NCBI RefSeq assembly: GCF_000001735.4
Contig: NC_003074.8
Span: 620,101 to 684,100 of the forward strand
Reading direction: 5' to 3'
Length of the DNA: 64,000 nucleotides
Source: Arabidopsis thaliana
Taxonomy: Eukaryota > Streptophyta > Magnoliopsida > Brassicales > Brassicaceae
Shown: in pieces, positions 11,893-23,200 of the stretch
Position numbering within the stretch: the first letter of the stretch is position 1
Layout of the letters: each line of letters opens with the position of its first letter
The notes under the pieces: model-generated
What the model was told of the DNA's origin: nothing
The model's input: only the letters and a program-made list of their open reading frames with translations
The model's database searches: none
Translations under genes and position numbers: made by a program

Positions 11893-13759
11893 ATGGATTT
11901 CTCAGGGAGCTTCTTTGTCATCTTCGTTACCTTCTTCTTTCTCCCTCCTCTGTCTTCAGCTGGGAGCTACGATTCTGGTTCGGGTCTCGAGTCACTCGCT
12001 CGCGGGATGCTTCATTCAGCCAAGGATCCTGAGTTCTTCGAGTGGATGAGAGGAATTAGGAGAAAGATTCATGAGAACCCAGAGACAGGGTTTCAGGAGT
12101 TCAAAACGAGTCAACTCGTTCGAGACGAGCTTGACTCGCTTGGAGTGAAGTATAAGTATCCTGTGGCGAAGACTGGCGTCGTCGCTTGGATCGGATCCTG
12201 TTCGAAACCTGTTTTCGGACTTAGAGCCGACATGGACGCACTTCCGTTACAGGTTTGAAATCTAATAATCAAAGTTCCGATTTTTACTCTGATTTTTAGA
12301 TTGCTTTGTTTGACTAATGAATTTGAAAAAATGGGGACAAAAAAAGGAATTAGTGGAATGGGAATCGAAAAGTAAAGTAGATGGAAAGATGCATGCTTGT
12401 GGTCATGATACTCATGTTGCTATGCTTCTTGGTGCTGCTAAGCTTCTTCAAACCACAAAACACCTCATCAAGGTCTCTCTTTTTTCTCTTTCACTCAATT
12501 TATATGTATAATTTTGAATGATTCTGTCTGTGCCCTGCAATTAAAACTCATTTCGATGTGGGTTAGTGTTTTCTAAGATTCTTAGATATATGTGTGTGTA
12601 TGTCTTTGATTGCTAATTGTTATGTGTGTGTGTTTTCTAGAGTTGTTAGTGTGTGTGTCTTATGAGAGTTTGGTGAATCTTATGAGGGTTTTGAACGAAA
12701 ACACAATTTTTTTGCAACAGGGGACAGTAAAACTTGTGTTTCAACCAGGCGAGGAAGGTTATGCAGGTGCTTATGAAATGCTAAAAGACGAGATTCTAGA
12801 CGACTTAGATGGGATACTCAGTGTTCATGTCTTTCCATCGATCCCATCAGGTGGTATTGGTTCTAGGCCTGGGACCGTTCTTGCAGGTGCAGGATTGTTT
12901 ACAGTCACGGTTCACGGTCAAGGTAGCCACGCAGCTACACCGCACTTCTCTAAAGACCCGGTTCTTGCAGCTTCTTCCGCTGTTGTTGCCTTGCAACAGA
13001 TTGTTTCGCGGGAACTGGATCCACTCGAAGCTGGTGTAAGTTTGCTTTCCACTTTCAAAGCATTGGTGTTTGATGAATCAGAATCTTGGCTGAAATCAGC
13101 GGAGATTGGTTTTTTTATGTTTCTCAGGTGGTTACAGTTGGATATATTGAAGGAGGTCATGCTCAAAACGTAATACCGCAGAGTGCGAAATTTGGAGGTA
13201 CTTTCAGAAGCTTAAGCAACGATGGGCTTCTATTTATCCAAAGACGGATCAAAGAGGTAAAGAGATTGTTTTTTACACCATTTTTCTATACAATCTTGTT
13301 CTACTATTCGAATAATGTAGGTCCCTAACCCTGTTTAAATGTTTCTTGATGATGATGCAGATTTCAGAGGCACAAGCATCGGTATACCGATGCAAAGCAG
13401 AAGTAAACTTCGAAGAGAAAAAGCCGTCGCTTCACCCGGTAATGAATAACGACGAGGGCTTATACGAGCACGGTAAAAAAGTAGCGGAAGCGATGATTGG
13501 AAAGAATAACTTCCATGATTTCCCGGTGACAATGGGAGGAGAGGATTTCAGCTTCTTCACTCAAAAGACTAAGGCTGCGATTTTCGTGCTGGGGGTAAAG
13601 AATGAGACGCTAGGCGCTGGTAAGCCGCTTCACTCGCCTTACTTCTTTGTTGATGAAGAAGCTCTTCCTGTTGGGGCTGCTCTTCACGCAGCTATGGCCG
13701 TTTCTTATTTGGACGAACATGGTCATAGCCATGAAGAAGAGGTTAAGAGTGAATTATAG
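11893..13759 (+). CDS. ILR1: IAA-amino acid hydrolase ILR1
   Basis: Amidohydrolase (peptidase M20 fold) that frees indole-3-acetic acid from conjugates, with known preference for IAA-Leu and IAA-Phe, so it feeds the active auxin pool. Five exons: 11893-12252, 12347-12472, 12721-13035, 13128-13256 and 13361-13759; total 1329 nt, 442 residues. A hydrophobic signal peptide covers about residues 4-22. The metal-binding motif HACGHDTH is at residues 136-143. FQPGEEG follows in exon 3 and [10 protein letters not shown] in exon 5. The C-terminus ends KSEL, resembling the K/HDEL retrieval signal of the family, so ER location is likely. The ATG at 11893 is the first one that gives the signal peptide. 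Confidence 0.97.
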
Positions 13760-14718
13760 AAGGTGTTGGGAGAAAATCAGCTTATATTAGTCATCATCTA
13801 TTTGTATTTGAACTTGAAAGTTAGGTGAGGTTAGGTTTCGGGTTGGGAAGAATGTTTGTTAATAGTCACGAGAAACCAACCACTTCTATTAAAATAAATT
13901 TGATGTAAGAGTTTTAAAAATTGAACAATTGAAATCTTCAAAATGAATACCACTTCTTAAGTTCTCTGTTGACCATTTCTATTACCTTCCTTTCAAATTG
14001 ATACAACAAATACATAAAAAAAAAAAAAAAATGTCTATGGTACAAACTTATATCAGAAATAAAAACGGTGTCGGAGAGGCTAATCTTTGTTTGTCAACGG
14101 TAGCTCAGACACATTTGACAGACCTGGCATGTCTTTGGTCACACTCAACCTGCAAAAAAAAAAAACATAAAAGAAACAAAACGATAACGACCATTAATTT
14201 TTTAATTAGACCTAATTTATTGATCTAATACAAAAGAAAGGAAAAACAGAGGTCGTTTAAACGTCTACAAAAAACATTACTGCAGTGATTTATTGTCATT
14301 TATGTAACGCAAATATAGTTGACTCTGATAAAATTGTTACAACTAGTATTCATAAGTCATAACCTTATAATTAATTAATTATCTTTCTGTAAATTAGCTG
14401 TCAAATTAAATACATAAGATTCTCTTTTAACTTTTTTGTCAAAAAGGAAATATTCCAATTAGTAACTTTTCTTTTTTTCCTTTTTCTCTGCAATTATGAC
14501 CATTTTCTCTCTCTTAGCCGGCTCTAGAGAGAGAAGAAAGACAGAGCTGAAACTCTTGTAAACCAAAAAACACAAAAGTCTCTTTGTTCAAACACTCGTT
14601 TACGCGTAGCCGAAATAAATTTTCCAAAAACCCATATCCGAAAAAGTCGATATATTTATTGAATTTTTGGAACCAAGGAGACGAAGAATTTACACGGTTT
14701 TTGAAGAAGAAGAAGAAG
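13760..14718. other. Intergenic: ILR1 3' UTR and receptor-kinase promoter/leader
   Basis: Tail-to-head spacer between two plus-strand genes. It holds A-runs at 14018-14030 and 14155-14164 and A/T-rich DNA. The last 200 bases are pyrimidine- and then purine-rich, as expected for the next gene's leader. An open frame that runs through 14584-14718 into the kinase gene is only a 5' extension without Met support. Confidence 0.65.
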
Positions 14719-16882
14719 ATGAAGTATAAGCGTAAGCTAAGTCTCTCTGTTGTCTTCCTCTTTGTCTTCTATCTCGCTGCGGTGACTTCAGATCTAGAGT
14801 CTGACCGGAGAGCTTTACTCGCTGTTCGTAACAGTGTCCGTGGCCGTCCTTTGCTATGGAACATGAGTGCTTCTTCTCCTTGTAATTGGCACGGAGTCCA
14901 CTGCGATGCGGGTCGGGTCACGGCTCTCCGATTACCCGGATCTGGTTTATTCGGTTCTTTACCAATCGGTGGTATTGGTAATCTAACCCAGCTTAAGACT
15001 CTTTCTCTCCGGTTCAATTCTCTCTCTGGTCCTATCCCTTCGGATTTCTCCAACCTTGTTCTCCTCCGTTACTTGTATCTTCAAGGTAATGCCTTTTCCG
15101 GTGAGATTCCGTCGCTTCTCTTCACGCTTCCGAGCATAATCAGAATCAATCTAGGGGAGAATAAATTCTCGGGTCGGATCCCGGATAATGTCAATTCTGC
15201 GACCCGGTTGGTTACTCTGTATTTGGAGAGGAATCAACTCTCTGGTCCGATCCCTGAGATCACGCTTCCTCTTCAGCAATTCAATGTTTCTTCTAATCAG
15301 TTAAACGGGTCTATTCCGAGTTCGTTGTCGTCTTGGCCTCGAACTGCTTTTGAAGGTAACACTCTCTGTGGGAAGCCTTTAGACACTTGTGAGGCAGAGA
15401 GCCCCAATGGTGGTGACGCTGGAGGACCCAATACGCCGCCGGAGAAGAAAGATAGCGACAAGTTATCCGCCGGAGCTATTGTCGGGATTGTGATCGGATG
15501 TGTTGTTGGTCTGTTACTGCTTCTTTTGATTCTGTTCTGTCTCTGTAGAAAGAGAAAGAAAGAAGAGAACGTTCCATCTAGGAATGTTGAAGCTCCTGTC
15601 GCTGCTGCGACTTCCTCCGCTGCTATACCAAAGGAAACGGTGGTTGTTGTCCCGCCGGCTAAGGCTACGGGGTCGGAGAGTGGTGCGGTGAATAAAGATT
15701 TGACCTTTTTCGTGAAATCTTTCGGGGAATTCGATTTGGATGGATTGTTGAAGGCTTCAGCTGAGGTTCTTGGGAAAGGAACAGTTGGGTCGTCGTATAA
15801 GGCAAGCTTTGAGCATGGGTTAGTGGTGGCTGTGAAACGGTTAAGAGATGTTGTGGTGCCTGAGAAAGAGTTCAGAGAGAGATTGCATGTTTTGGGATCA
15901 ATGAGTCATGCCAATCTCGTGACTCTGATCGCTTACTATTTCAGCCGTGACGAGAAGCTTCTTGTCTTTGAGTACATGTCTAAAGGAAGCTTGTCTGCGA
16001 TATTGCACGGTATAGAATAGTAATCTCCATTTGTGCATTTGTTTATTTTTAGGGTTCTTAGTTTAGCTGATGCTAGTTTGTGATCTTGATGGACCTGGTT
16101 TGGCTAAAATTGACACTGATTACTGAATTGTTTCATAGTTAGTTTATCTTATGTGTCTTCAAGCTCGGTTTTGAAGCTCTTTTAATGGATTTGTAGGGAA
16201 CAAAGGAAACGGGAGAACTCCGTTGAACTGGGAAACCAGAGCCGGTATAGCCTTAGGAGCTGCAAGAGCGATTAGCTACCTACATTCGCGTGATGGGACA
16301 ACTTCTCATGGAAACATTAAGTCCTCGAACATACTATTATCTGACTCCTATGAAGCTAAGGTCTCTGATTACGGTCTTGCTCCCATCATTAGTTCTACAT
16401 CTGCACCTAACCGTATTGATGGCTACCGTGCCCCTGAAATCACTGATGCTCGCAAAATATCCCAAAAAGCTGATGTCTATAGCTTTGGCGTCCTAATCCT
16501 TGAATTACTCACAGGTAACAAACAATCAAGGATAGATATATCTTTTTAACTGCTTTTTTTGCAATTGCTGTGGTTTCTAGGTTTTAACATGGAACATTAC
16601 ATTGCAGGTAAGTCTCCAACGCATCAGCAGTTGAATGAAGAAGGCGTAGATTTGCCGAGATGGGTCCAATCTGTTACCGAGCAACAAACACCGTCCGATG
16701 TGCTTGATCCCGAGCTCACAAGGTACCAACCTGAGGGCAATGAGAACATCATTCGTTTATTGAAGATCGGTATGAGCTGTACGGCTCAGTTCCCAGATAG
16801 TCGTCCTTCGATGGCTGAAGTCACCAGACTCATTGAGGAGGTTTCTCATTCATCTGGCTCCCCAAATCCTGTATCCGACTGA
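14719..16882 (+). CDS. KIN7: LRR receptor-like kinase, class III, probably inactive or atypical kinase
   Basis: Plasma-membrane receptor of the RKL1/RLK902 type. Three exons: 14719-16009, 16197-16514 and 16608-16882; 1884 nt, 627 residues. Order: signal peptide (about 1-25), LRRNT domain with CNWHGVHC, about five leucine-rich repeats, a Ser/Gly/Pro-rich spacer, a transmembrane helix (about 257-279: AIVGIVIGCVVGLLLLLLIL), then a kinase fold. The ATP-site Lys is present (VAVKRL, K373), but the catalytic loop reads HGN at 468-470 instead of HRD, and the metal motif is DYG at 488-490 instead of DFG. UniProt-style names call such proteins probable inactive kinases. I recall this locus as KIN7, reported to act on the vacuolar channel TPK1; that activity is literature memory and not visible here. 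Confidence 0.94.
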
Positions 16883-18222
16883 TTTTTTGGGGGTCTAAAT
16901 TGATTGATTTGAATATTGTTTGGGGTCAAGTTGCAATTTCTTGAATAGTGTCGACCCCACTTCCCGCCTTTTTTCTACTTCTTCTTCTTTGTTCTTGTTC
17001 TAGTTTGTTCGTTAATTCTTGAGCCTCAAATTGAGATGAGACCTATCAGTTTCTTTTTTTCTTTCTTTCTACTTTTCTTTATTTCCAAAGTTTTAAAAAT
17101 GTCTATAAAACTATTGCTTTTGCTAATTTTTGTATAAATATATAGTTGATTGCGTGTGAATAAATTGGTTTTTGTTTTCTTCTTTACACATCTTATCCCA
17201 GAATCCTAGTCAACGATTCAGCCAAAAAACAATGTCAACGAGTTTTATTTTTTATCGCCGTCCAAAATTTTGAGCCAAAAACAAAGTCAACGACAAAAGT
17301 GGTCATGAATATCGTCTCACGATTGACTGACAAATACTTCACGATTTGATTAGATATGAAGTTTTATAATGTGAAGTTGGTAACCACTAACTAATAACCC
17401 TACTTCACAGGAGAAAGAAAAAACATTTTAGATATGAAAAAACAACATTGACCCAGAAAGATATATATTTGCTTAGAGATTTTGTATGAAAGAATTACTA
17501 GTGCTGATAAACTATTTAGTTCAAGCTTAAAGGGAAATCGATTAGATAATTTTTCGAATTATTTGAAGAAAACATATTGTGATCTGGACTTATAATTTTT
17601 CATGTGATATACCATTTACACCGAGTCATGGGCAGTTGCCACAACTTTATCTCATGTTCCAACTCGTACCAGACTGGGTACATATGCACATGGGGTTCAA
17701 TAAATTTATTAGTGGGATACTCTTTGACATAAAACACTATTAGGAAAAAATGGAATTAAAACCTATTCATAAATTCATATAATTACGCACGTAAATAATG
17801 TTTTTCACAGTAATATTAGAATTTGACCTTAGCAAGTTGATGGTTTTTAAACCGTGGAAGCAAATAGAACATGACTTCCACATACAAACATCATCAACAC
17901 TAGAGATAAATCATAGATATAGAAAATCATATTTATGACTGAAATATTAACAATTACAACTTAATGGGCTTTATGGCTACATTTTTGTAGGCTCAAATCA
18001 ATTGATAATGAAGCCCATTTCATAAATATGTAACCATAATAAGTTCGGCCATGACACATTGGGCGGGCTTACACGTATAACAAACACAACAGTTAAGAGC
18101 AAAAGACACAAAAAAAGTGTAGAGACAAATCGCCAACTTGTAGAAACAGATTAAAACAGAGTAGTAAGTGTTTGATAATCCAAAACTAGATGAATATTAT
18201 CAAATATATCTAAAAAGAAGTT
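16883..18222. other. Intergenic between convergent receptor kinase and GASA5
   Basis: Both genes end here, so it holds two 3' UTRs and about 1 kb of A/T-rich DNA. A short repeat, GCCAAAAAACAATGTCAACG at 17221-17240, recurs with changes at 17274-17292. No coding signal is seen. Confidence 0.7.
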
Positions 18223-18911
18223 TTAAGGACATTTTGGACGGCCTTCTTTAGTCTTCCAGTTGTTGTAACATGGACAAGTTTGTTTGTTGCCGAAAGTGCC
18301 AGGAGGAACACAAAGACATTTTTTGCAACACTTGAGGCAAAAGAACATGCATGGCTTCTTGTGTGATGTTGCTGAACAACGGAAGCTACACTTTGAGTTG
18401 CACTCTACAATTGAAGTTTCCATCAAAAAAGCATATCACAACAAACAAACAAAAAACAAATCATTGAGATCTTTATGTTCATGCTTATAATTCACAGCAT
18501 ACAGTATACTAGAAAACTGACATTTCACAAAATAAACACCATTATTGTTACTTTAAAGTTTATTTATCAACATTATCAATAATTAGTGATTAATAAATTA
18601 ATATGATCATATGAAACAACAAAAGTTTTGAGTCCGTACGTTGGGGTTTGAGTTTGCCACCACCACGAGCAGCCTGTCATATATATATAAAACTTCAATA
18701 TCAGAAAACTAATAGCCATTAAATTTTTAAGGAATGTATAGCCTTTGGTCATTTTTACCTCCACGAGCAGCCTGTAATATATAAAACTTCAATATCAGAC
18801 TTTAATAAACTGAATCTGTTTTGAGTGGTTTACCTGAACGAGGTTGGAGACTGACAATAAAAAGAGAAGAGTCAAGAAGAAAAGAGCATTTCTTCTGATA
18901 CAATTCGCCAT
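18223..18911 (-). CDS. GASA5: Gibberellin-regulated cysteine-rich peptide GASA5
   Basis: Small secreted peptide of the snakin/GASA family, linked in the literature to gibberellin response, flowering and heat tolerance. Three exons: 18834-18911, 18640-18673 and 18223-18404; 294 nt, 97 residues. A signal peptide (about 1-27) is followed by AARGGGKLKPQQ and a 60-residue domain with all twelve conserved cysteines (spacing includes KCCKKCLC and PCYNNW), ending GRPKCP. Intron 1 carries a second copy of the start of exon 2 (18759-18771) with its own acceptor and donor; using it would shift the frame because it is 13 nt long. A TATA box lies at 18978-18985 on this strand. Confidence 0.95.
18662..18799 (-). 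repeat. Tandem duplication of GASA5 exon 2 start and its acceptor
   Basis: The stretch at about 18662-18705 (exon 2 start, acceptor and upstream intron) is repeated at about 18761-18799. Both contain CCACGAGCAGCCTGT and ATAAAACTTCAATATCAGA. In the second copy the coding part is cut to 13 nt and followed by GT at 18757-18758. Confidence 0.85.
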
Positions 18912-20180
18912 TTTTTTGGTTAAAAAATCTTGATTGCCAATGAATGATTCTTAAGAAACAATAAAACGGATTAAAGATATTTATAGAGAAAATGATTAGT
19001 GTGGATTTCCTTCAATGGTATTCAAGAAATTTGGTATTGCCAATGTTCATGCCGTGATTCTGGGGAAGTAGGTCATTTTAATTTCTAATTACGTACCACA
19101 CTTGTCGTTTTTGTCTCTTAGACAATGTCAAAGACTCAACAGTGTAAATTACTAATCACTAATTACCCACGTATAGAGAACCAAAAGACTAAAATCTTGC
19201 CTTGGAAAAAAAAAAAAAAAACATTTCTCTCAGTGAAAATTGGAAAATTATATTGTGTAGTTGACTAGTGTCTAAACGCTCTGTTTGGAAAATGAAAATG
19301 TCACTAATGATAATATCTGTATATAGAAAGGGGAAAATAAGCGAGTTTAGGAAATTAATTAAGCTAATTGTGAAGTGCGACTAAAAAGAAAAAAAAGTGT
19401 AATAGAAAGCGAAAAATGCGGCGAAGTTGAGCATGTGATCTTTGTGGGCCATTTCATTGATTTTTTGTTTTGTCATATTATTTGTGTTTTTAGTTTTAAT
19501 GTAAAAAAAATCTGATTAATTTTAAAAGGACTGGACAATTATTAATGGACATCACCATAAAATCTGTGACCATAAATTTTTATAAAAGGCCCATTAGCCC
19601 AACGGTTTTCCAATTACAGAATTTGGGCTGAAACGGCCGAAAATAATCTTAGGATGACGAAATGGCCATTTTGAAATTCTCTTCTTCGTTTGGTCTATTA
19701 TTTTATTTTTTAACGTTAACGGCCTAACAAGTTTTCCTAACTTAAAGATAAGTGGGAACAGATAAAACAATTAAAATTAACTTCCAATGAAATTACCAAA
19801 TTAACAATTAAGTTAATAATGTAATTCTAAATTAGGCTTAAGAAGAAAACTTAAATATTTATGTTTATATAATTATCTGTCAGAAGTGCAGAATTCTTAT
19901 TTTTCCAGAGTAGAGAGGAGTGCTTTCATGGCGGTAAAAGGTAAAATACTAATCACTGTAAAAATCTCTTAACTCTTGCGTTGTGTTTAATACTAATAGA
20001 CTAAAATTAGTAATTAATTTATAAATAATTGCGTGTGTATATGCACGTATGTCCGTACGTATCTACGTGTAGGTCCTAGATATAGAGAATCCTTGAGGTG
20101 GCTATTTAATAGCAGCTCTCATTATCTGGGCTCTGTGTTTTGAGGAAAAGCGATTTATCGAGAAACGAACTTAGGGCCAC
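18912..20180. other. Intergenic: GASA5 promoter and AIPP2 promoter (divergent)
   Basis: The GASA5 TATA box lies at 18978-18985 (reverse strand TATAAATA). The rest is A/T-rich with a poly-A run near 19206-19221 and ATG-poor. The AIPP2 transcript probably begins near 20100-20150, after GGCTATTTAATAGCAGC at about 20099-20115. Confidence 0.6.
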
Positions 20181-20183
20181 GCC

Positions 20184-20209
20184 AGAGAGAGAGAGAGAGA
20201 GAGAGAGGG
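20184..20209 (+). repeat. GA microsatellite in AIPP2 5' leader
   Basis: A run of about twelve GA units followed by GGG. It lies within the first leader exon upstream of the ATG at 20269. Confidence 0.85.
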
Positions 20210-20268
20210 AAATCGAATCTGGATTTTAGAGGAACTAGGGTTTGTATTTGTACTGCGAAAATCAATTA

Positions 20269-23200
20269 ATGGTAAGTTTAGGGTTTTGTTTCTTCTCGAT
20301 TGGCTCATGCTGATAGTGATTAAGATGATGATTGCGGAAATCCAAATGTCGAGGAAGATGATTTTGAGACCTCAACAATGCAATCTTATACTCTGATTTT
20401 TCGGAGTTTTTAGAGACTAATTTGCTTGATTATCGTTAGATTCCTTGTTTTCTGGAGTTATAATCGTGATTTTATTCAGAGATTGGTCACTGTCCTTTGA
20501 CTTTTCTTTGTTTTTAAAAAAATAGTAAATTATGTGATTTCCTTGAGGGTTCTTAGTTAGAAATTTTGTTCAGTTTGCATGTTATACCAATGTTGTTAAG
20601 CAGCATGATTGAATCATCTGGGATTGTGGTTAATGTTTTTGTTGCAGTTATTAATTATGCTCTTTGTTCTTTCTGTTCACAGTTGGATTAGCGGATTAGA
20701 AGTCAGTGCTCATCATTTCTGTTGTTTATGGTAAGTTTATCTGTTTTTTGTATTAGCAATTGTTTGGCTTGTTCTTGCTTAAAGATGGATAATTTGTATC
20801 GTTTTATGTAAATTTTGTTATTACGAAATAATCTTTCAGTAGATTTTTCCTTTCATGCTTCTTTTTAATTCACTGACACTATTTTCCTAACATTCTCTAT
20901 ATGATTTGCTTGAAGGCTGATAGAAGAGTTGGTAATCGCCCCATGGGTCGCAGAGGTCGTCTTGAAATACAGTCTGGAACTTGTAATGTCTGCTCTGCTC
21001 CTTGTTCATCTTGCATGCATCATAATGCGGAATTTTCCGGTTCAAAGTCAGATGAGTCATCAGATGAAAACTCCCATGGTGTACTGGCAAGCCAGTGTTC
21101 TTTCAACGGGGACAATCTTTTGCGTTCTTCTGGGGTTAATGCTCCCGGCAGTTCACATAACACTTCTAGTGAAGCGAGCCATCTGGTTAATTCCAATCAT
21201 GATACTTCATCTGAGAATGCTGAGAGTAAGGAAATTATAAGATCTTCTGATATTTCCCATGGCCCATTATTAGATAGGCCTCACAAAGATCAAGATTCCA
21301 TGAAGGTAGATTCATGTAATGACCATCAGGCCAGAAGCACTCTAGGGCAGGGAAAAGTCAAGGAAAAGTCAGGAGCAAAGAATAACGAAGAGAAGAAAAA
21401 TACTTTAACTGGAAGTTCTAAGCATTCAGGACCAAGGGTCGGGAAGTCAGGAGAAAATGTTCTCTTAAATAAGGCAGATGAATCAAACACATCTGCCATG
21501 TCTGACAGTGAGAGTGAAAATGATCCTGAAATGCTAGAACTTGATGTAAGTATGCTGTTTTGTCTCATATTAGGAAGAATGAAAGAACACATCTATTTTG
21601 TTGGCTGAACTTTTGCCTCTTTTTTTTTTATTAATGTTTACTTTCATCTCCTAGTGACAAAAATCTCAAGTTAAAATGTTCTCTATGTTGTTGAGCAGGT
21701 AAAAGTATGTGATACTTGTGGAGATGCGGGTCGTGAGGATTTACTTGCTATCTGTAGTAGATGCAGTGATGGTGCAGAACACACGTAAGCCTGCTTCTGT
21801 TCATGGGAAAGAAAAGATCAAGTACTTTTTGAAGAGTGATCACCATTGTCTCTACTAACTATATAGTTGTGTTTTCTTTTGACTCAGCTATTGTATGCGA
21901 GTAATGCTTAAAAAAGTTCCTAAGGGTTATTGGCTTTGTGAAGAGTGCAAGTTTGCTGAGAAAGCAGAAAAGCATAAACTAGGTAAAGATACATGTTGTT
22001 AGTGCAAAACATTAGGAACTTGTTTTTTTAATTTTTGTCTAACAAAAATTGAGTTGAAGCGTGCAGAAACCAAGCGAAAAAGAGAGAGTGAAGTAAACGT
22101 TAATACACAGATCTCCAGCAAAAGGCACATAGATAAATTCGAGGCAGTTCCTGATTCTAAAAGATTGGCAGTTGGGGCTCAAATAGGATCACCCAAGAGA
22201 TCTGTTCTCCCAAGAATGTCCACTTTATCCCGAGAAACATCATTTAAGGGCTTAGAGAAGCCAACGAGAAAGCTAGCTCATTACTCATCTTTCAATAGCC
22301 ACTCCAGTGATGACACAGAAAGCACACGATCTACTGACTCACAGCTCCAGTCCCCTAAAGGTAGGACATATGATACAATTTCTCTCAAATGCAGTTCTTC
22401 CTTGTTTAATTTGCCGTACTTCTGGTGATTTTGAAGGTTGTATAATATTACCTTGTTTTTTATTTGTATAGGTTCGTTTTTGAAGTCCAATTCGTTTAAT
22501 TCTTTGAGCTCTAGATCAAAAGTGAGACCAGTGGATGATGATATGCTTCCACGACAGAAGACTGGGAATGAAAATTCTTCCCTTGAAGTAAAGGAAGGAT
22601 TTTCAAAAAATGTAGGCAAATCAATGTCAAGTAGATGTATTGACGTAGGGAGCTCTAATTGTAATGACTCAAAAGTAAAAGGTTCAAAGCAACTGAAAGA
22701 TTGGAGCACAGAAGCTAACCCTTCAGCATCCATTTCACGTGGCAATTCATCCATTCCTTATGCAAAAAGTCCCCGTGATTTGAAGGATTTGCAGTCTGAT
22801 GGTAAACAAGGTAGCTTGTCAAAACAAGCCAGACATCTAAGTCGAAACCGTCTAGAAGATATAGTTGCTTCGGGTATGATGTCCACTGGTTATAGGTTTT
22901 TTACTCCATTAGTAAACATTTCTCTGCGTTAAAGATATCATGATTGACACCCAGGGATTTGTTTTTTACCTATGCAGTGGGGGATTCATCTAAGAATGAA
23001 AAGTGTAGTTCAAGTGAGCAAATATCAAGTGAAGCGAAATGTAAAGATGAACTGGCACAAGTAGATGGTGTACCCCGGTCGAGGGAATTCAGAGAGGCGG
23101 GGGAGAAAACCAAAGATGCTGTTGGTAATCACCAAAAGCGAAATATTGGCGAGGATAATAATAAGGGCAATAGGTTGCGAGCAGCGGTTGATGCTGCACT

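Noticed and set aside
22281-22754. 157-codon antisense frame across AIPP2 exons
   Set aside because: It lies opposite a well-supported spliced gene, runs across an intron, has no splice or promoter support, and follows from the codon composition of the sense strand.
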